Shown here: in pieces, positions 1 through 8,797 of the stretch
Position numbering within the stretch: the stretch's first letter is position 1
Layout of the letters: every line of letters begins with the position of its first letter
Source: an uncultured Lachnospiraceae bacterium
GTDB taxonomy: Bacteria > Bacillota > Clostridia > Lachnospirales > Lachnospiraceae
Reading direction: 5' to 3'
Assembly: GCA_947630125.1 (NCBI GenBank)
Contig: CANRGO010000010.1
Coordinates: 1 to 41,796, forward strand
DNA length: 41,796 nt
The notes under the pieces: model-generated
Told to the model about the DNA's origin: nothing
Databases searched by the model: none
Seen by the model: only the letters and a program-made list of their open reading frames with translations
Made by a program: the position numbers and the translations under genes

Positions 1-1
1 T

Positions 2-181
2 CAAATTGATGGGGTTGAAGAATTGCATAAAATTCCTGGGGCATTTTTCCATTTATATGGAAAAGCAGAAACGCAGCCACAGAAAAAAATTGGTCATTTG
101 ACTGCCCTTGGGAGTACACTTGAAGAAGCAGAACAAAAAGGTACATTAGCGTTACATTCATTGCAGGTTAATCCAAGATAA
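2..181 (+). CDS. purK: PurK, N5-carboxyaminoimidazole ribonucleotide synthase (C-terminal end only)
   Basis: This is the last 59 codons of a gene that begins upstream of the window. The translated tail contains the HLYGKAE segment followed by K-IGHLTALG, which is typical of the C-terminal domain of the ATP-grasp enzyme PurK. PurK uses ATP and bicarbonate to carboxylate aminoimidazole ribonucleotide at N5 in purine synthesis. It ends in TAA, 19 bases before purE, so the two probably form one transcript. A PurK partner implies that the PurE next to it is the class I (mutase) type. The identification rests on a short tail, but the motif and the neighbour agree. Confidence 0.85.
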   Translation, partial: QIDGVEELHKIPGAFFHLYGKAETQPQKKIGHLTALGSTLEEAEQKGTLALHSLQVNPR

Positions 182-200
182 TTATATATAGGAGGTTTTT

Positions 201-719
201 ATGGAGCAGACAGGACATGTAAGTACTCCCTTAGTTGGAATTATAATGGGAAGTGATTCAGATTTAAAAGTAATGGTTAATGCGGCAAACATTATGAAGC
301 AGTTTAATATCCCTTTTGAAATCAAAGTTGTTTCAGCACATCGAACACCAGAGAGAATGTTTGAATATGCAAAAAGTGCAAAAAGCCGAGGTCTTGAAGT
401 GATTATAGCAGGTGCAGGTGGAGCAGCACATTTACCTGGAATGGTGGCAGCCATGACATCTTTACCTGTTATTGGGGTTCCTGTTAAATTAAAAGAATTA
501 GATGGTTTAGACTCTTTGTTATCGATTGTACAGATGCCAGGAGGTGTACCAGTTGCAACCGTTGGAATTAACAATGCAAAAAATGCAGGTCTATTGGCAG
601 CAAAAATTCTAGGCATTAAACATGTTGAAATCGCTCAGAAGTTAGAAGCAAACACACAGCAGATCAAAGAGCAAGTGGTGTTTGATCTAGAAGATAGACT
701 AGAAGAAATTACAGATTAA
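201..719 (+). CDS. purE: PurE, N5-carboxyaminoimidazole ribonucleotide mutase (class I)
   Basis: A 172-residue protein of normal length for PurE. It shows the GSDSD phosphate-binding motif at residues 17-21, SAHRTP at 45-50 with the catalytic histidine at 47, and the [11 protein letters not shown] segment further on. The enzyme moves the carboxyl group from N5 to C4 of the imidazole ring (N5-CAIR to CAIR) in the cytoplasmic purine pathway. The ATG is preceded by a GGAGG ribosome binding site about 6 bases upstream. It follows purK closely, so purK-purE are likely co-transcribed. No purine riboswitch is visible because the operon start lies outside the window. Confidence 0.97.
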   Translation: MEQTGHVSTPLVGIIMGSDSDLKVMVNAANIMKQFNIPFEIKVVSAHRTPERMFEYAKSAKSRGLEVIIAGAGGAAHLPGMVAAMTSLPVIGVPVKLKELDGLDSLLSIVQMPGGVPVATVGINNAKNAGLLAAKILGIKHVEIAQKLEANTQQIKEQVVFDLEDRLEEITD

Positions 720-766
720 GTGCTTATTTAAATTGACATAGGATATATTAGAAAAAGGGGACCTAC

Positions 767-1999
767 ATGTTATTTAAATCAACAGGAAAACACAAAGTGT
801 CTATTTTAGATTTTTTACCAGCTTTTTCTGGTTTGGTTGGAAAAGTTGCACTTGTTTCTTCTTTTGCCCTTGTCTGGGCACAGGAATTAGAACTTAGTTA
901 CGAAGATTTTGTGTTTGAAAACGTTCGATTAGAACTATTGATTGGAGGAGTGATTACTCTGCTGGCTGCTTTTCTTTATCGAGAAGCCGCGCCAGCAGGG
1001 ACCTTGTCCCCGTTGGTGGTAATGATACCGATTATGGTTGCCTTTGGTGTACACCCATTGATATTAGGTTTGGAAATAGGTATTTTAGGATTTATCCTTG
1101 TAAAAAGTGGTTTGTTTCGCAAGTTAATCAGTCTTGCTGGTGAAATCACCAGAACAAGCGTTACACTAGCATTTGGAATAGCGGGTATTTGGATGTCGGC
1201 TAATAAATTGTCGGATTTTTTTGAAGAACAGTATATTTTTTACATCGTACTGATTTGCTTGATTCTTCTATTTATTATATTGCTTTATACGAAAAAAAAT
1301 TGGCTTATGATTCCTGTAGCAGCATTAGTTGCACTTTGCATTCCTTTGATTTTTGGAATACAGCCTCAATTAACTTATCATACCTTAAGTGTCCATATAC
1401 AACCTGAGTTTTGGTGGTATTCGATTTGGGGAATTGGTTATGGATTTGATTTGGGAACAATCTTTAAAACTTTGCCATTTGCATTGTTTTCCATACTTCT
1501 TTGGACACTGGATACGATTTCTATTCAAGAAGTAGAAAAGATACATTATGATAAAGAACTGGGAGCAACGATTAATATTGAAAAATCCTTTTATATGGTT
1601 TCTTTTCGTAATATACTTGGTGTATCTCTTGGAGGTGCTCAAACCTCGTCATTATGGAGAAGTTATTTAGTACCATTGTTTATGGTGAACCGGCCCATGA
1701 GAAATAGTGCTATCATTCTTGGAGTGTTAGCTATCATAACCAGTTTTTTCTCAGCACCAATTCAGTTAATCTCTTTTACACCACTTGTTTGGTCAGTGCT
1801 GCTATTTGGAATTTTCATGCCATTTACAGTCATTGCTATTAAGAAAGTCTGGAAAGAAAAGAAAAGTACAAATCAAATTGCTATTTTGGCTTTTACCACA
1901 CTAGGAATCATTGTGAATCCAATTTTTACTTGGATTGCAGCCGTTCTTTATGAGCGAATACTTTGGGTAGTAGTAAGTATGAAAAAACAAAAGGAGTGA
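767..1999 (+). CDS. DUF3360-family polytopic membrane protein, permease-like
   Basis: A 410-residue, very hydrophobic protein with about ten or more predicted membrane segments. The N-terminal order of motifs (DFLPAFSGLVGKV, then ENVRLELLIGG, then SPLVVMIPIMVAFGVHPL) resembles DUF3360 proteins, which have a NAT/SLC26-like permease layout. This is from memory of the family, not a search. The substrate is unknown. Its position after purEK suggests, weakly, a purine or related anion substrate. An AAAAGGGGACC stretch just before the ATG serves as ribosome binding site. The next gene starts 4 bases after its stop, so the two are probably translated from one message. The gene appears complete. Confidence 0.65.
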   Translation: MLFKSTGKHKVSILDFLPAFSGLVGKVALVSSFALVWAQELELSYEDFVFENVRLELLIGGVITLLAAFLYREAAPAGTLSPLVVMIPIMVAFGVHPLILGLEIGILGFILVKSGLFRKLISLAGEITRTSVTLAFGIAGIWMSANKLSDFFEEQYIFYIVLICLILLFIILLYTKKNWLMIPVAALVALCIPLIFGIQPQLTYHTLSVHIQPEFWWYSIWGIGYGFDLGTIFKTLPFALFSILLWTLDTISIQEVEKIHYDKELGATINIEKSFYMVSFRNILGVSLGGAQTSSLWRSYLVPLFMVNRPMRNSAIILGVLAIITSFFSAPIQLISFTPLVWSVLLFGIFMPFTVIAIKKVWKEKKSTNQIAILAFTTLGIIVNPIFTWIAAVLYERILWVVVSMKKQKE

Positions 2000-2003
2000 T
2001 TTT

Positions 2004-2363
2004 ATGGATAAACAGAACATCATAACGATCGATGAATATATTGCACAGTTTGCACCTGAAATACAGCTGTTATTAAACAATATACGTGCTGTTATTCAAA
2101 AAGAAGCACCTGATGCGATTGAGAAAATCAGCTATCAGATGCCCACCTATTATTATCATGGTAATTTGGTTCATTTTGCAGCTTATGAAAAACATATTGG
2201 ATTTTATCCTGCACCAAGTGGAATTGCTGCTTTTCAAGATCAATTAAGTGTTTATAAATTTGCCAAGGGTTCTGTTCAGTTCCCACTTTCGAAACCAATA
2301 CCATTTGATTTGATTGCGGAAATTGTACGATTTCGTGTTACTGAAAACAGTATAAATCATTAA
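2004..2363 (+). CDS. DUF1801 / YdhG-like (frataxin-like fold) small protein
   Basis: A 119-residue soluble protein. The segments around ISYQMPTYYYHG and HIGFYPAPSGI, followed by KFAKGSVQFPL, match the DUF1801 family that includes Bacillus subtilis YdhG. Some members are described as iron chaperones with a frataxin-like fold; others have no known role. The ribosome binding site AAGGAG lies inside the last codons of the upstream membrane gene, so translation is probably coupled. It converges with the yitT-like gene, whose stop is only 5 bases away. The family assignment is good; iron binding in this protein is inference only. Confidence 0.8.
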   Translation: MDKQNIITIDEYIAQFAPEIQLLLNNIRAVIQKEAPDAIEKISYQMPTYYYHGNLVHFAAYEKHIGFYPAPSGIAAFQDQLSVYKFAKGSVQFPLSKPIPFDLIAEIVRFRVTENSINH

Positions 2364-2368
2364 CAGTA

Positions 2369-3232
2369 TTATTTTTTTACATATTCTTTTTGTGAACTAA
2401 AACCTCGTCCCTGGACTTCGCTGATTCTGCTTATCATTACAAAAGCATTTTCATCAATTTCATGGATGAGTTTTTCTGCTTTATAGAGTTCACGATTAGA
2501 AACCACAGTAAGAAGAATTTCAGTTTCTCGTTCTAAATATCCTGTCTGGCCATGAATCAGAGTAATGCCACGATCCAGGTCATGAAGAATTCTCTCTTTG
2601 ATTTCCAAAGGTTTTTCACTGATTATTTTAATCTGCATTTTGTTTGTACCAACCATTAATAATTTATCAAGTACTATGGTATATACCAGAACCAGAACAA
2701 TCCCATATAGAATTCTGTCTTTATCTCGAAACGTAGCTTGCAGGGCAAGAATTATGCAGTCAAATAGATAAAGACTGGAAGAAATTGGAATTCTAAAATA
2801 TTTATGCAGAAGTAGTGGTGGAATATCCATACCACCGGTACTTGCGCCAACTCGAATGATAAGTGCGATTGAACAACCGATACAAATACCACCAAACAAT
2901 GTATTTAAAAACAAATCATCAGTCATCGTAAAACGCATAGAATAAGGTTCAATAAAATGAAATAAAACAGGATAGCAGATGGTGCTAATTAAGGTGGTTA
3001 AGGCAAAGTTTTTACCTAGAAACAGTAGGCCGATAAAAAACATCAAGATGTTAAATAGTAAAATAAAAACTGATAATGGGAATCCGGTAATTTCATGGAT
3101 AAAAATACCAATTCCCGTTGTACCACCAGTAATTAAGCCAGAAGGAATGATAAAAAAAGCAATGCCTATGGCATATAGGAAGTTACCGCATAGAATGATG
3201 AGTAGATTTTTTATTAAGTGTATGGATTTCAT
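2369..3232 (-). CDS. YitT-family membrane protein (DUF161 + DUF2179)
   Basis: A 287-residue protein with about five or six hydrophobic segments in the first 200 residues. These include the conserved GLITGGTTGIGI and GASTGGMDI glycine-rich loops of the YitT family. A soluble C-terminal DUF2179 domain (about residues 215-280) follows. The family is widespread in Firmicutes and has no settled function. Its ATG overlaps the last 4 bases of the upstream AraC-type regulator gene (ATGA overlap), so the two are translationally coupled. If the regulator is really frameshifted, expression of this gene may still come from transcription through it. No defect is seen in this coding frame. Confidence 0.88.
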   Translation of the reverse strand: MKSIHLIKNLLIILCGNFLYAIGIAFFIIPSGLITGGTTGIGIFIHEITGFPLSVFILLFNILMFFIGLLFLGKNFALTTLISTICYPVLFHFIEPYSMRFTMTDDLFLNTLFGGICIGCSIALIIRVGASTGGMDIPPLLLHKYFRIPISSSLYLFDCIILALQATFRDKDRILYGIVLVLVYTIVLDKLLMVGTNKMQIKIISEKPLEIKERILHDLDRGITLIHGQTGYLERETEILLTVVSNRELYKAEKLIHEIDENAFVMISRISEVQGRGFSSQKEYVKK

Positions 3233-4072
3233 AGGGTATCCCTTTCTTTGTTATTGTGTTTTAAACGATTTGCTGAGGGTGATTTTCCATAGATTAGCTT
3301 AAACTGTTTGGAAAAATGATATACATTATCATAACCTACCTTTTGAGCAACTTCACTAACGCTGTAACTTTTTGATTCTAATAGAAAACACGCCATATTC
3401 ATACGTTCACTGATCAAATCCTTTTTGGGACTGATTTGAAACAGCTGCTGATAAAAATGACTAAACCTGGATGTACTTAAACCAGTAAGTGCGGCCATTT
3501 CATCGATTGACCAGGGATATTGAAGCCGAGAAAGAATGGTAGATCTTGCACTTCGAAAACTTTCTTCTAACTTTGGATTGTCACTTCTAGAGCTATTGTA
3601 AGTATGATAAGAGCGAGAGATTATAAGTAAAATCTTGCGTAATAATAAATCCAACAATATATCCTGAAAATTGTCATTTTTAAGACTTTCTTCTTCCAAC
3701 TGACGGATGAGATGATGAATCTCATCTGTTTTTTTGATTCGGATAGGTTCATTAAGGGGAAATTGAATAGTCGTTAAAAAATGCAGCACCTGATTGCCAG
3801 AAAAATGAATCCAGTCATTGTCAAAACCTTGAAAAGGCTGATGATAATACTGAGGATGAGTAGGACTATAAAGTATTATAGTTCCTTTTTCATAATGTTG
3901 CTTTTTTTGCTCTAAGCTTATATAAATGTCAGATAAAAATAAAAGGAGTAAATAATTTCCGGAACCAGAGGGACGATTGATCAGAAATCCATTGGATTCT
4001 TTGTAGTGACAACCCATTTTTTCGAGAGTAAGCATTGGTAACCATAGCATAAAATGACAAATTATTAGCCAT
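3229..4072 (-). pseudogene. AraC-family transcriptional regulator, frameshifted near its N-terminus
   Basis: The long frame gives a normal AraC regulator: an N-terminal sugar-sensing cupin (with WIHFSGNQ and the preceding GTIILYSP segment) and two C-terminal helix-turn-helix motifs ending in DNVYHFSKQFKLIYGKSP. That frame has no proper start. A good start, ATG at 4072 with AAAGGAG 11 bases before it, opens a different frame that reads MANNLSFYAMVTNAYSRK. Removing one A from a six-A run (plus-strand T run 4017-4022) joins the two frames into a full-length, family-like N-terminus running into MGCHYKES. This is either a real inactivating indel or a homopolymer sequencing error. The gene is divergent from the GH51 arabinofuranosidase, so it may control arabinose use. 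Confidence 0.75.
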
Positions 4073-4154
4073 ATTATACATTTCTCCTTTCCGGATTTTA
4101 TACTATTCTGAATTATAAAGAAACCTATTATAAAAGTCAATGGATGGAGGATTT

Positions 4155-5636
4155 ATGATGAAATATGTAGTAAATGCAAGAAGTAAAAAAGCAGAAATCG
4201 ATAAAAATATTTATGGTCATTTTGCAGAGCATTTAGGAAGATGTATTTATGAAGGTATTTATGTAGGTGAGAATTCAGAAATTGAAAATACCGATGGAAT
4301 ACGTAATGATGTTTTAGATGCCTTGAGAAAAATGAAAATACCAGTACTTCGCTGGCCAGGTGGTTGTTTTGCGGATGAGTATCATTGGAAAGATGGAATC
4401 GGACCTAAAGAAAATCGTAAAAAAATGATCAATACGCACTGGGGTGGTGTTGTTGAAGACAATAGTTTTGGAACTCATGAGTTTTTAAGACTTTGTGAAT
4501 TGCTTTCCTGTGAACCTTATATTGCAGGTAATGTGGGCAGTGGAACAGTACAGGAAATGAGTGAATGGATGGAATATATGACCTTTTCCGGAGTATCTCC
4601 CATGTCTGCTCTGCGTTCTGAAAATGGAAGAGAAGATGCCTGGAAGATCCCATACTTTGGAATAGGTAATGAAAATTGGGGTTGCGGCGGTAATATGAGA
4701 CCAGAATATTATGCTGACTTATTCCGACATTTTGGAACCTATGTAAGAAATTATGGTGACAATAAAGTGATGAAAATCGCTTGCGGTCCAAATTCAGATG
4801 ATTATCATTGGACAGATACTTTGATGAAACAGGCTAAGAACCAAATGGATGGGTTAACCTTACATTATTATACCTTACCAACAGGTAAATGGGATAACAA
4901 AGGGGATGCAACAGGATTTACAGAAGAAGAATATTTTGCAACTTTAAAGAAGACATATTATATGGAAGAATTACTTCAAAAACATAGTGCAATTATGGAT
5001 TTCTATGATCCAGAAAAAAAAGTTGCCTTAATCGTAGATGAATGGGGAACCTGGTATAATGTGGAAAAAGGGACAAACCCAGGATTTTTGTATCAGCAAA
5101 ACACCATGCGTGATGCTATGATAGCAGCAATAAATCTGAATTTATTTCATAAACATGCCGACCGAGTTAAAATGGCAAACATTGCACAGATGGTAAATGT
5201 TTTACAAGCAGTTATTTTAACTGAGGGGAAAGAAATGCTTTTAACACCTACCTATCATGTGTTTGAAATGTTTGCTAAAAATCAAAGCAGTCAGCTACTA
5301 GAAAGTCATTTGTTTGGTGAATTCATAGGGACTGGAGAACAACAAATTCCTTCCGTAAGTGAATCAGCAGCGTTAGATCAAGATGGAAACATCATTCTTA
5401 ATTTATGTAACACAGATCCACACCTTGCGAAAGAACTCGATGTGGAATTACTAGGGTTTGAAGTAGGTGAGGTTCAAGCTACTTACATTTCCGGAGATAT
5501 CTCGGCTCATAATACTTTTGCGCAAAAAGAACTTATTAAAAAACAAGAATTTTCAGATTATACAAAGACAAATAATGGCCTTTTATTGAAACTTCCTCCT
5601 TGTTCTGTTATAGCTGTAGTTGTAAAAACAAAATAA
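4155..5636 (+). CDS. abfA: Alpha-L-arabinofuranosidase, GH51
   Basis: A 493-residue enzyme of normal GH51 length and (beta/alpha)8 type. It removes arabinofuranosyl side groups from arabinan and arabinoxylan oligosaccharides. The acid/base glutamate sits in GIGNENWG (Glu about 173) and the nucleophile in VDEWGTWY (Glu about 296), the usual spacing for the family. [13 protein letters not shown] near residues 75-85 is also typical. There is no signal peptide, so it acts inside the cell on imported oligosaccharides. I place the start at ATG 4155 (4158 also possible) because GGAGG lies at 4146-4150; the earlier in-frame ATG at 4140 has no ribosome binding site. It is divergent from an AraC regulator. 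Confidence 0.95.
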   Translation: MMKYVVNARSKKAEIDKNIYGHFAEHLGRCIYEGIYVGENSEIENTDGIRNDVLDALRKMKIPVLRWPGGCFADEYHWKDGIGPKENRKKMINTHWGGVVEDNSFGTHEFLRLCELLSCEPYIAGNVGSGTVQEMSEWMEYMTFSGVSPMSALRSENGREDAWKIPYFGIGNENWGCGGNMRPEYYADLFRHFGTYVRNYGDNKVMKIACGPNSDDYHWTDTLMKQAKNQMDGLTLHYYTLPTGKWDNKGDATGFTEEEYFATLKKTYYMEELLQKHSAIMDFYDPEKKVALIVDEWGTWYNVEKGTNPGFLYQQNTMRDAMIAAINLNLFHKHADRVKMANIAQMVNVLQAVILTEGKEMLLTPTYHVFEMFAKNQSSQLLESHLFGEFIGTGEQQIPSVSESAALDQDGNIILNLCNTDPHLAKELDVELLGFEVGEVQATYISGDISAHNTFAQKELIKKQEFSDYTKTNNGLLLKLPPCSVIAVVVKTK

Positions 5637-5655
5637 TAATTTGGAGGTAGTCAGC

Positions 5656-6057
5656 ATGGAACAAATTAGAACGTATTTCATTGCGTTACTTGTTTTCTTT
5701 GTCATTGATATCATCTGGTTGGTTGTAATTGCCAGAAAATTGTATCAAAAAGAGTTAGGGTTTATCATGAGTGAAAAACCGAACTGGATAGCAGCAATCA
5801 TATTTTATCTTATTTTTATTGTTGGACTAGTATTTTTTGTTATCAATCCAGCCATGGGAAAAGAAAGTTGGTCCTATGCATTGCTGGCAGGTATGTTGTT
5901 TGGATTGATTACCTACTCAACATATGATTTAACGAACCTGGCAACACTAAAGGATTGGCCCTTAAAGATTACTGTGATTGATTTGATTTGGGGAACTTCA
6001 TTGGGCGGTGCTGTATCAACCATTACCTATTTTATCTGTCAATTTATAAAGAAATAA
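5656..6057 (+). CDS. DUF2177-family small membrane protein
   Basis: A 133-residue protein with four predicted membrane helices. The segment YDLTNLATLKDWPL followed by VIDLIWG is characteristic of DUF2177, a family of unknown function found widely in bacteria. The chosen ATG has GGAGG 8 bases upstream (5643-5647); the alternative TTG start at 5641 would overlap this site and is less likely. It follows the GH51 gene by 19 bases and is closed by a strong terminator, so it is probably the last gene of that transcript. Confidence 0.85.
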   Translation: MEQIRTYFIALLVFFVIDIIWLVVIARKLYQKELGFIMSEKPNWIAAIIFYLIFIVGLVFFVINPAMGKESWSYALLAGMLFGLITYSTYDLTNLATLKDWPLKITVIDLIWGTSLGGAVSTITYFICQFIKK

Positions 6058-6060
6058 AGG

Positions 6061-6105
6061 AAAAGCACCATGTGTATTACAAAAAAAGCATGGTGCTTTT
6101 ATTTT
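6061..6105 (+). terminator. Rho-independent terminator after the GH51-DUF2177 unit
   Basis: A perfect 12-base-pair stem (AAAAGCACCATG at 6061-6072 with CATGGTGCTTTT at 6089-6100) is followed by a T-rich stretch. It lies directly after the DUF2177 stop codon. Confidence 0.9.
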
Positions 6106-6172
6106 TTGCTTGAAAATGTAATACGATTTAGGCATTGTTATTAGAAATATTGAAAATACTGGGTATTAATTA

Positions 6173-6201
6173 TTGTAATTTGTAAAACGTTGTTGTATAA
6201 T
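6173..6201 (+). promoter_or_regulatory. Sigma-A-type promoter of the NERD gene
   Basis: TTGTAA (-35, 6173-6178) and a perfect TATAAT (-10, 6196-6201) are separated by 17 bases. They lie 44 bases upstream of the NERD gene ATG and after a terminator, so the promoter starts a new transcript. Confidence 0.75.
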
Positions 6202-6245
6202 TTTTTTGTAATCGAAAGAAAACATAGTAGGTAAGGAGGTATAAA

Positions 6246-6977
6246 ATGTCAGGAATTATTCTGTTTATGGTAATATGTGCGCTTGTATTTTTTCAGAAAA
6301 ATATCAAGTATAAAAAATCAACATATTATGAACGGACACATCATTCTTACATAAAAGTTCTTACCACCAAAAAAAAATTTTCTACCTATCGTCTGTATTG
6401 TTATCTGCAACACTATGAGTTCTTAGGCATGAAATTTCTATTTCATTGTACCATTCCGAAAGAAGATGGAGAATCACTGGAAGTTGATCTTCTTATGATA
6501 AGTGAAAGAGGTATATTCGTATTTGATATGAAACAATACGGAGGCTTAGTGCAGGGTGATGAGCATAATATTTACTGGATACATCAGATTCGTAACTTTA
6601 TTTGGAGAAAACAAGAATTTACATTTGTAAATCCTGTTTTAAAAATGAAATCACAAAATAAATGGATTTTGAAGACCCTTGTAAAATCTGTACCAATTTA
6701 TCATTTGATAATATTTCCTAAGCATACTACATTTGCAGATCTTGAATTAAGCATATCAAATGTTAAAATTATCTCATTAGATCAAACTGCGTCAAGTGTT
6801 CAAGCCCTCGTGCATCAACAAGAACAACTTTTAACAGAAGATGAAGTTCAACTTTTATATGAGAGTTTATCACAGTATGCATATAATGGAGTGGAGCGTA
6901 ATATGATTTTCAATTTACCGATCGTTCAAAGCAAACAAAACAATATTATTCCCTTTCATGCGTTGAAACAGAAATAA
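6246..6977 (+). CDS. NERD (nuclease-related) domain protein with an N-terminal membrane anchor
   Basis: A 243-residue protein. The first 16 residues form a single hydrophobic segment, so it is likely membrane-anchored with the rest in the cytoplasm. Residues about 45-150 carry a NERD-like domain: EVDLLMISERGIFVFDMKQY matches the D/E-(I/V)-D-x-(L/I)-hydrophobic core and the following E/D-x-K pattern of the restriction-endonuclease-like fold. NERD proteins are inferred to act on DNA, but most have no tested function. The C-terminus has no recognised domain. The ATG follows AAGGAGG by 6 bases. It has its own promoter and no clear partner gene. Confidence 0.7.
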   Translation: MSGIILFMVICALVFFQKNIKYKKSTYYERTHHSYIKVLTTKKKFSTYRLYCYLQHYEFLGMKFLFHCTIPKEDGESLEVDLLMISERGIFVFDMKQYGGLVQGDEHNIYWIHQIRNFIWRKQEFTFVNPVLKMKSQNKWILKTLVKSVPIYHLIIFPKHTTFADLELSISNVKIISLDQTASSVQALVHQQEQLLTEDEVQLLYESLSQYAYNGVERNMIFNLPIVQSKQNNIIPFHALKQK

Positions 6978-7009
6978 AGAAAGATTTACGAAACTGAAGA
7001 AAAGAATGA

Positions 7010-7038
7010 TTGATTATCTTTAACTTCCACTATATAAT
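7010..7038 (+). promoter_or_regulatory. Sigma-A-type promoter of the GGDEF gene
   Basis: TTGATT (7010-7015) and TATAAT (7033-7038) are spaced by exactly 17 bases, 52 bases before the TTG start at 7091. This promoter overlaps the beginning of the longest open frame, which argues that translation begins downstream at 7091. Confidence 0.7.
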
Positions 7039-7090
7039 ATCAAGTAGGGAATTTGTTGGAATATCAAATTATTTTATTGAGGGAATTGTT

Positions 7091-8236
7091 TTGAACAGGG
7101 AAATAGAAGAAGATTTTTCGAGAATTGATGAGAAACAGTTAAATGAAATTAAAAAAGAATATAATCGTATTGATGGGAACTGGCTTACCTTGCATTATAG
7201 AATTTCGGTGGGCTTAGTTTTTTTTGCTTTTTTTATTGAATGTGTAATTAGCATGATTGTAATCAGGTCAGACTTGCTTAAAATATCGGTTTCTTTGTAT
7301 TTTATAAAATATCTTTTTGTTCCTTCTTTATTAAATTGTATCTGTGTTATCATTGGAACAATACTACTGAAACAAAACCGTTTAGAACAAAAATATAAAA
7401 TGATAACGGTTTCAATCATGTTTAGTTTTATTTGTTTCATATTAGTGACGGCACATAGCGTTTTTGTGATTACATTTTTTATTTTTTCGGTGGCAATTAT
7501 GCTGACTTTAGTTTATGCAAATCAGTTTATAACGCTATTAACTTCGTTGATAAGCATTATATTACTTTCAGTTTCGGAATTATATATCAAGTGGAATTTA
7601 GAGAAGGAATCAATTTTTGAAAGTACAACTAGATTAAGTGATTTTCTGATTGCAATATTTACCTTGATTACAGTCAATATAGTTTGTATGATTATCATTC
7701 AATATGAACAAAAAAAGAATTTAGCAAGTATACAGATAGAACTTGAAAGAAGAATACTGGAGAAAAAAATTAAAATTGACGAGTTAACTGGAATTTATAA
7801 TCGCAAAGCATTTTACGATATGCTAAAAGATATCGATGATAATAAGGATGGAACATACATCTTGGCAATTATTGATATTGATAAATTTAAGGAAATAAAT
7901 GACACCTATGGTCATCATCGAGGAGATACCTGCCTTGTACATTTTGCAAAATTATTAAAGGAATATGGAATCGGAGCGATACCCTATCGTTATGGTGGAG
8001 ATGAATTTTGCTTTTTATTTTTTAATAAATGTATTGAAGAAGTTAAAATCATATGTGATCAGATACGTTTGAAAACAAAAGAACTTATAGTGAATGAAGA
8101 AGTCAGATTTACTGCAAGCTTTGGGCTGGCAGAATATGAAGTAGAATCAGGTGCAGCCCAACTTTTTGTTAGAGCAGACCAGGCACTTTATAAAGCAAAA
8201 ATTGTAAGAGATTCTATCGAAGTTCATGAAGGCTGA
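7091..8236 (+). CDS. Membrane-bound diguanylate cyclase (GGDEF)
   Basis: A protein of about 381 residues. Its N-terminal half has about six membrane helices with no recognised sensor family. A short coiled segment leads into a complete GGDEF domain with DELTGIYNR, IIDIDKFKEINDTYGH and an intact YRYGGDEF motif (GGDEF at residues 302-306). It should make cyclic di-GMP from two GTP. The RxxD inhibitory site expected five residues before GGDEF is absent, so product inhibition through that site is unlikely. The start is TTG at 7091 with GAGGG 7 bases before it; the earlier in-frame TTG at 7010 lies in the promoter. The gene converges with an AraC remnant. Confidence 0.85.
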   Translation: MNREIEEDFSRIDEKQLNEIKKEYNRIDGNWLTLHYRISVGLVFFAFFIECVISMIVIRSDLLKISVSLYFIKYLFVPSLLNCICVIIGTILLKQNRLEQKYKMITVSIMFSFICFILVTAHSVFVITFFIFSVAIMLTLVYANQFITLLTSLISIILLSVSELYIKWNLEKESIFESTTRLSDFLIAIFTLITVNIVCMIIIQYEQKKNLASIQIELERRILEKKIKIDELTGIYNRKAFYDMLKDIDDNKDGTYILAIIDIDKFKEINDTYGHHRGDTCLVHFAKLLKEYGIGAIPYRYGGDEFCFLFFNKCIEEVKIICDQIRLKTKELIVNEEVRFTASFGLAEYEVESGAAQLFVRADQALYKAKIVRDSIEVHEG

Positions 8237-8260
8237 TAAAAGAGCCATAAACTTTTTGGT

Positions 8261-8761
8261 TTATGACTCGAGAGTTGTATGTTTCGATAGATATTTATAA
8301 GGTGATATTCCACAATACTTTTTAAATACCTTGCTAAAATAGTCTGGGTCCGAATAGAATAATTGATTGCTAATTTCGTGAATGGTAAATCCGGAATTAG
8401 ACAATAAATAAAGGGCACGTTCCATTTTTATCATGGTAATATATTGAATTAAAGTAATGCCTGTAACTTTCTTAAACAAAGCGCTCATATAGGAGGTGTT
8501 CATATAAACATAATCCGATAGTATTGGAACAGTTATTTTATCATCAACATGGGTTACGATATAAAAGCAAATTCTTTGAATGGTTGTATTTGCTTCGCCA
8601 ATTAGGAATCTTTTTAATATCTGAAATAGTTCAGTAAAGTATTTTTTAATTGGAGTTGCGATATTTAAGAGGTTTTTGCTATTATAGTATTGGATATTTT
8701 TTATCGTATTTTTAGGATAAACAAATACGCACTCCTCTGGAGTGCGTATTTGCATAGTCAT
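8261..8761 (-). pseudogene. AraC-family regulator remnant (DNA-binding domain only)
   Basis: The frame encodes a complete pair of AraC helix-turn-helix motifs over its last 100 residues (YMSALFKKVTGITLIQY and DPDYFSKVFKKYCGISPYKY) but no sensor domain. The first 40 residues are translated from a transcription terminator (8722-8752) and have no family similarity. No ribosome binding site precedes either ATG. I read this as the C-terminal remnant of a larger AraC regulator left behind the chemoreceptor gene. A short functional stand-alone regulator made from an internal start is possible but less likely. Confidence 0.65.
8722..8752 (-). terminator. Hairpin terminator after the chemoreceptor gene
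   Basis: A perfect 14-base-pair inverted repeat (CAAATACGCACTCC / GGAGTGCGTATTTG) with a 3-base loop lies 46 bases beyond the stop of the minus-strand chemoreceptor gene. The following T stretch on the minus strand is weak (TTTATC), so it may be an imperfect terminator. Confidence 0.7.
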
Positions 8762-8797
8762 ATATTACAGAAAAAAAACATATTTGTCTAGAGAAAA

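Noticed and set aside
7010-7090. Upstream TTG start for the GGDEF gene
   Set aside because: This TTG is part of a good -35 box; a TATAAT follows at 17 bases, and a ribosome binding site precedes the TTG at 7091.
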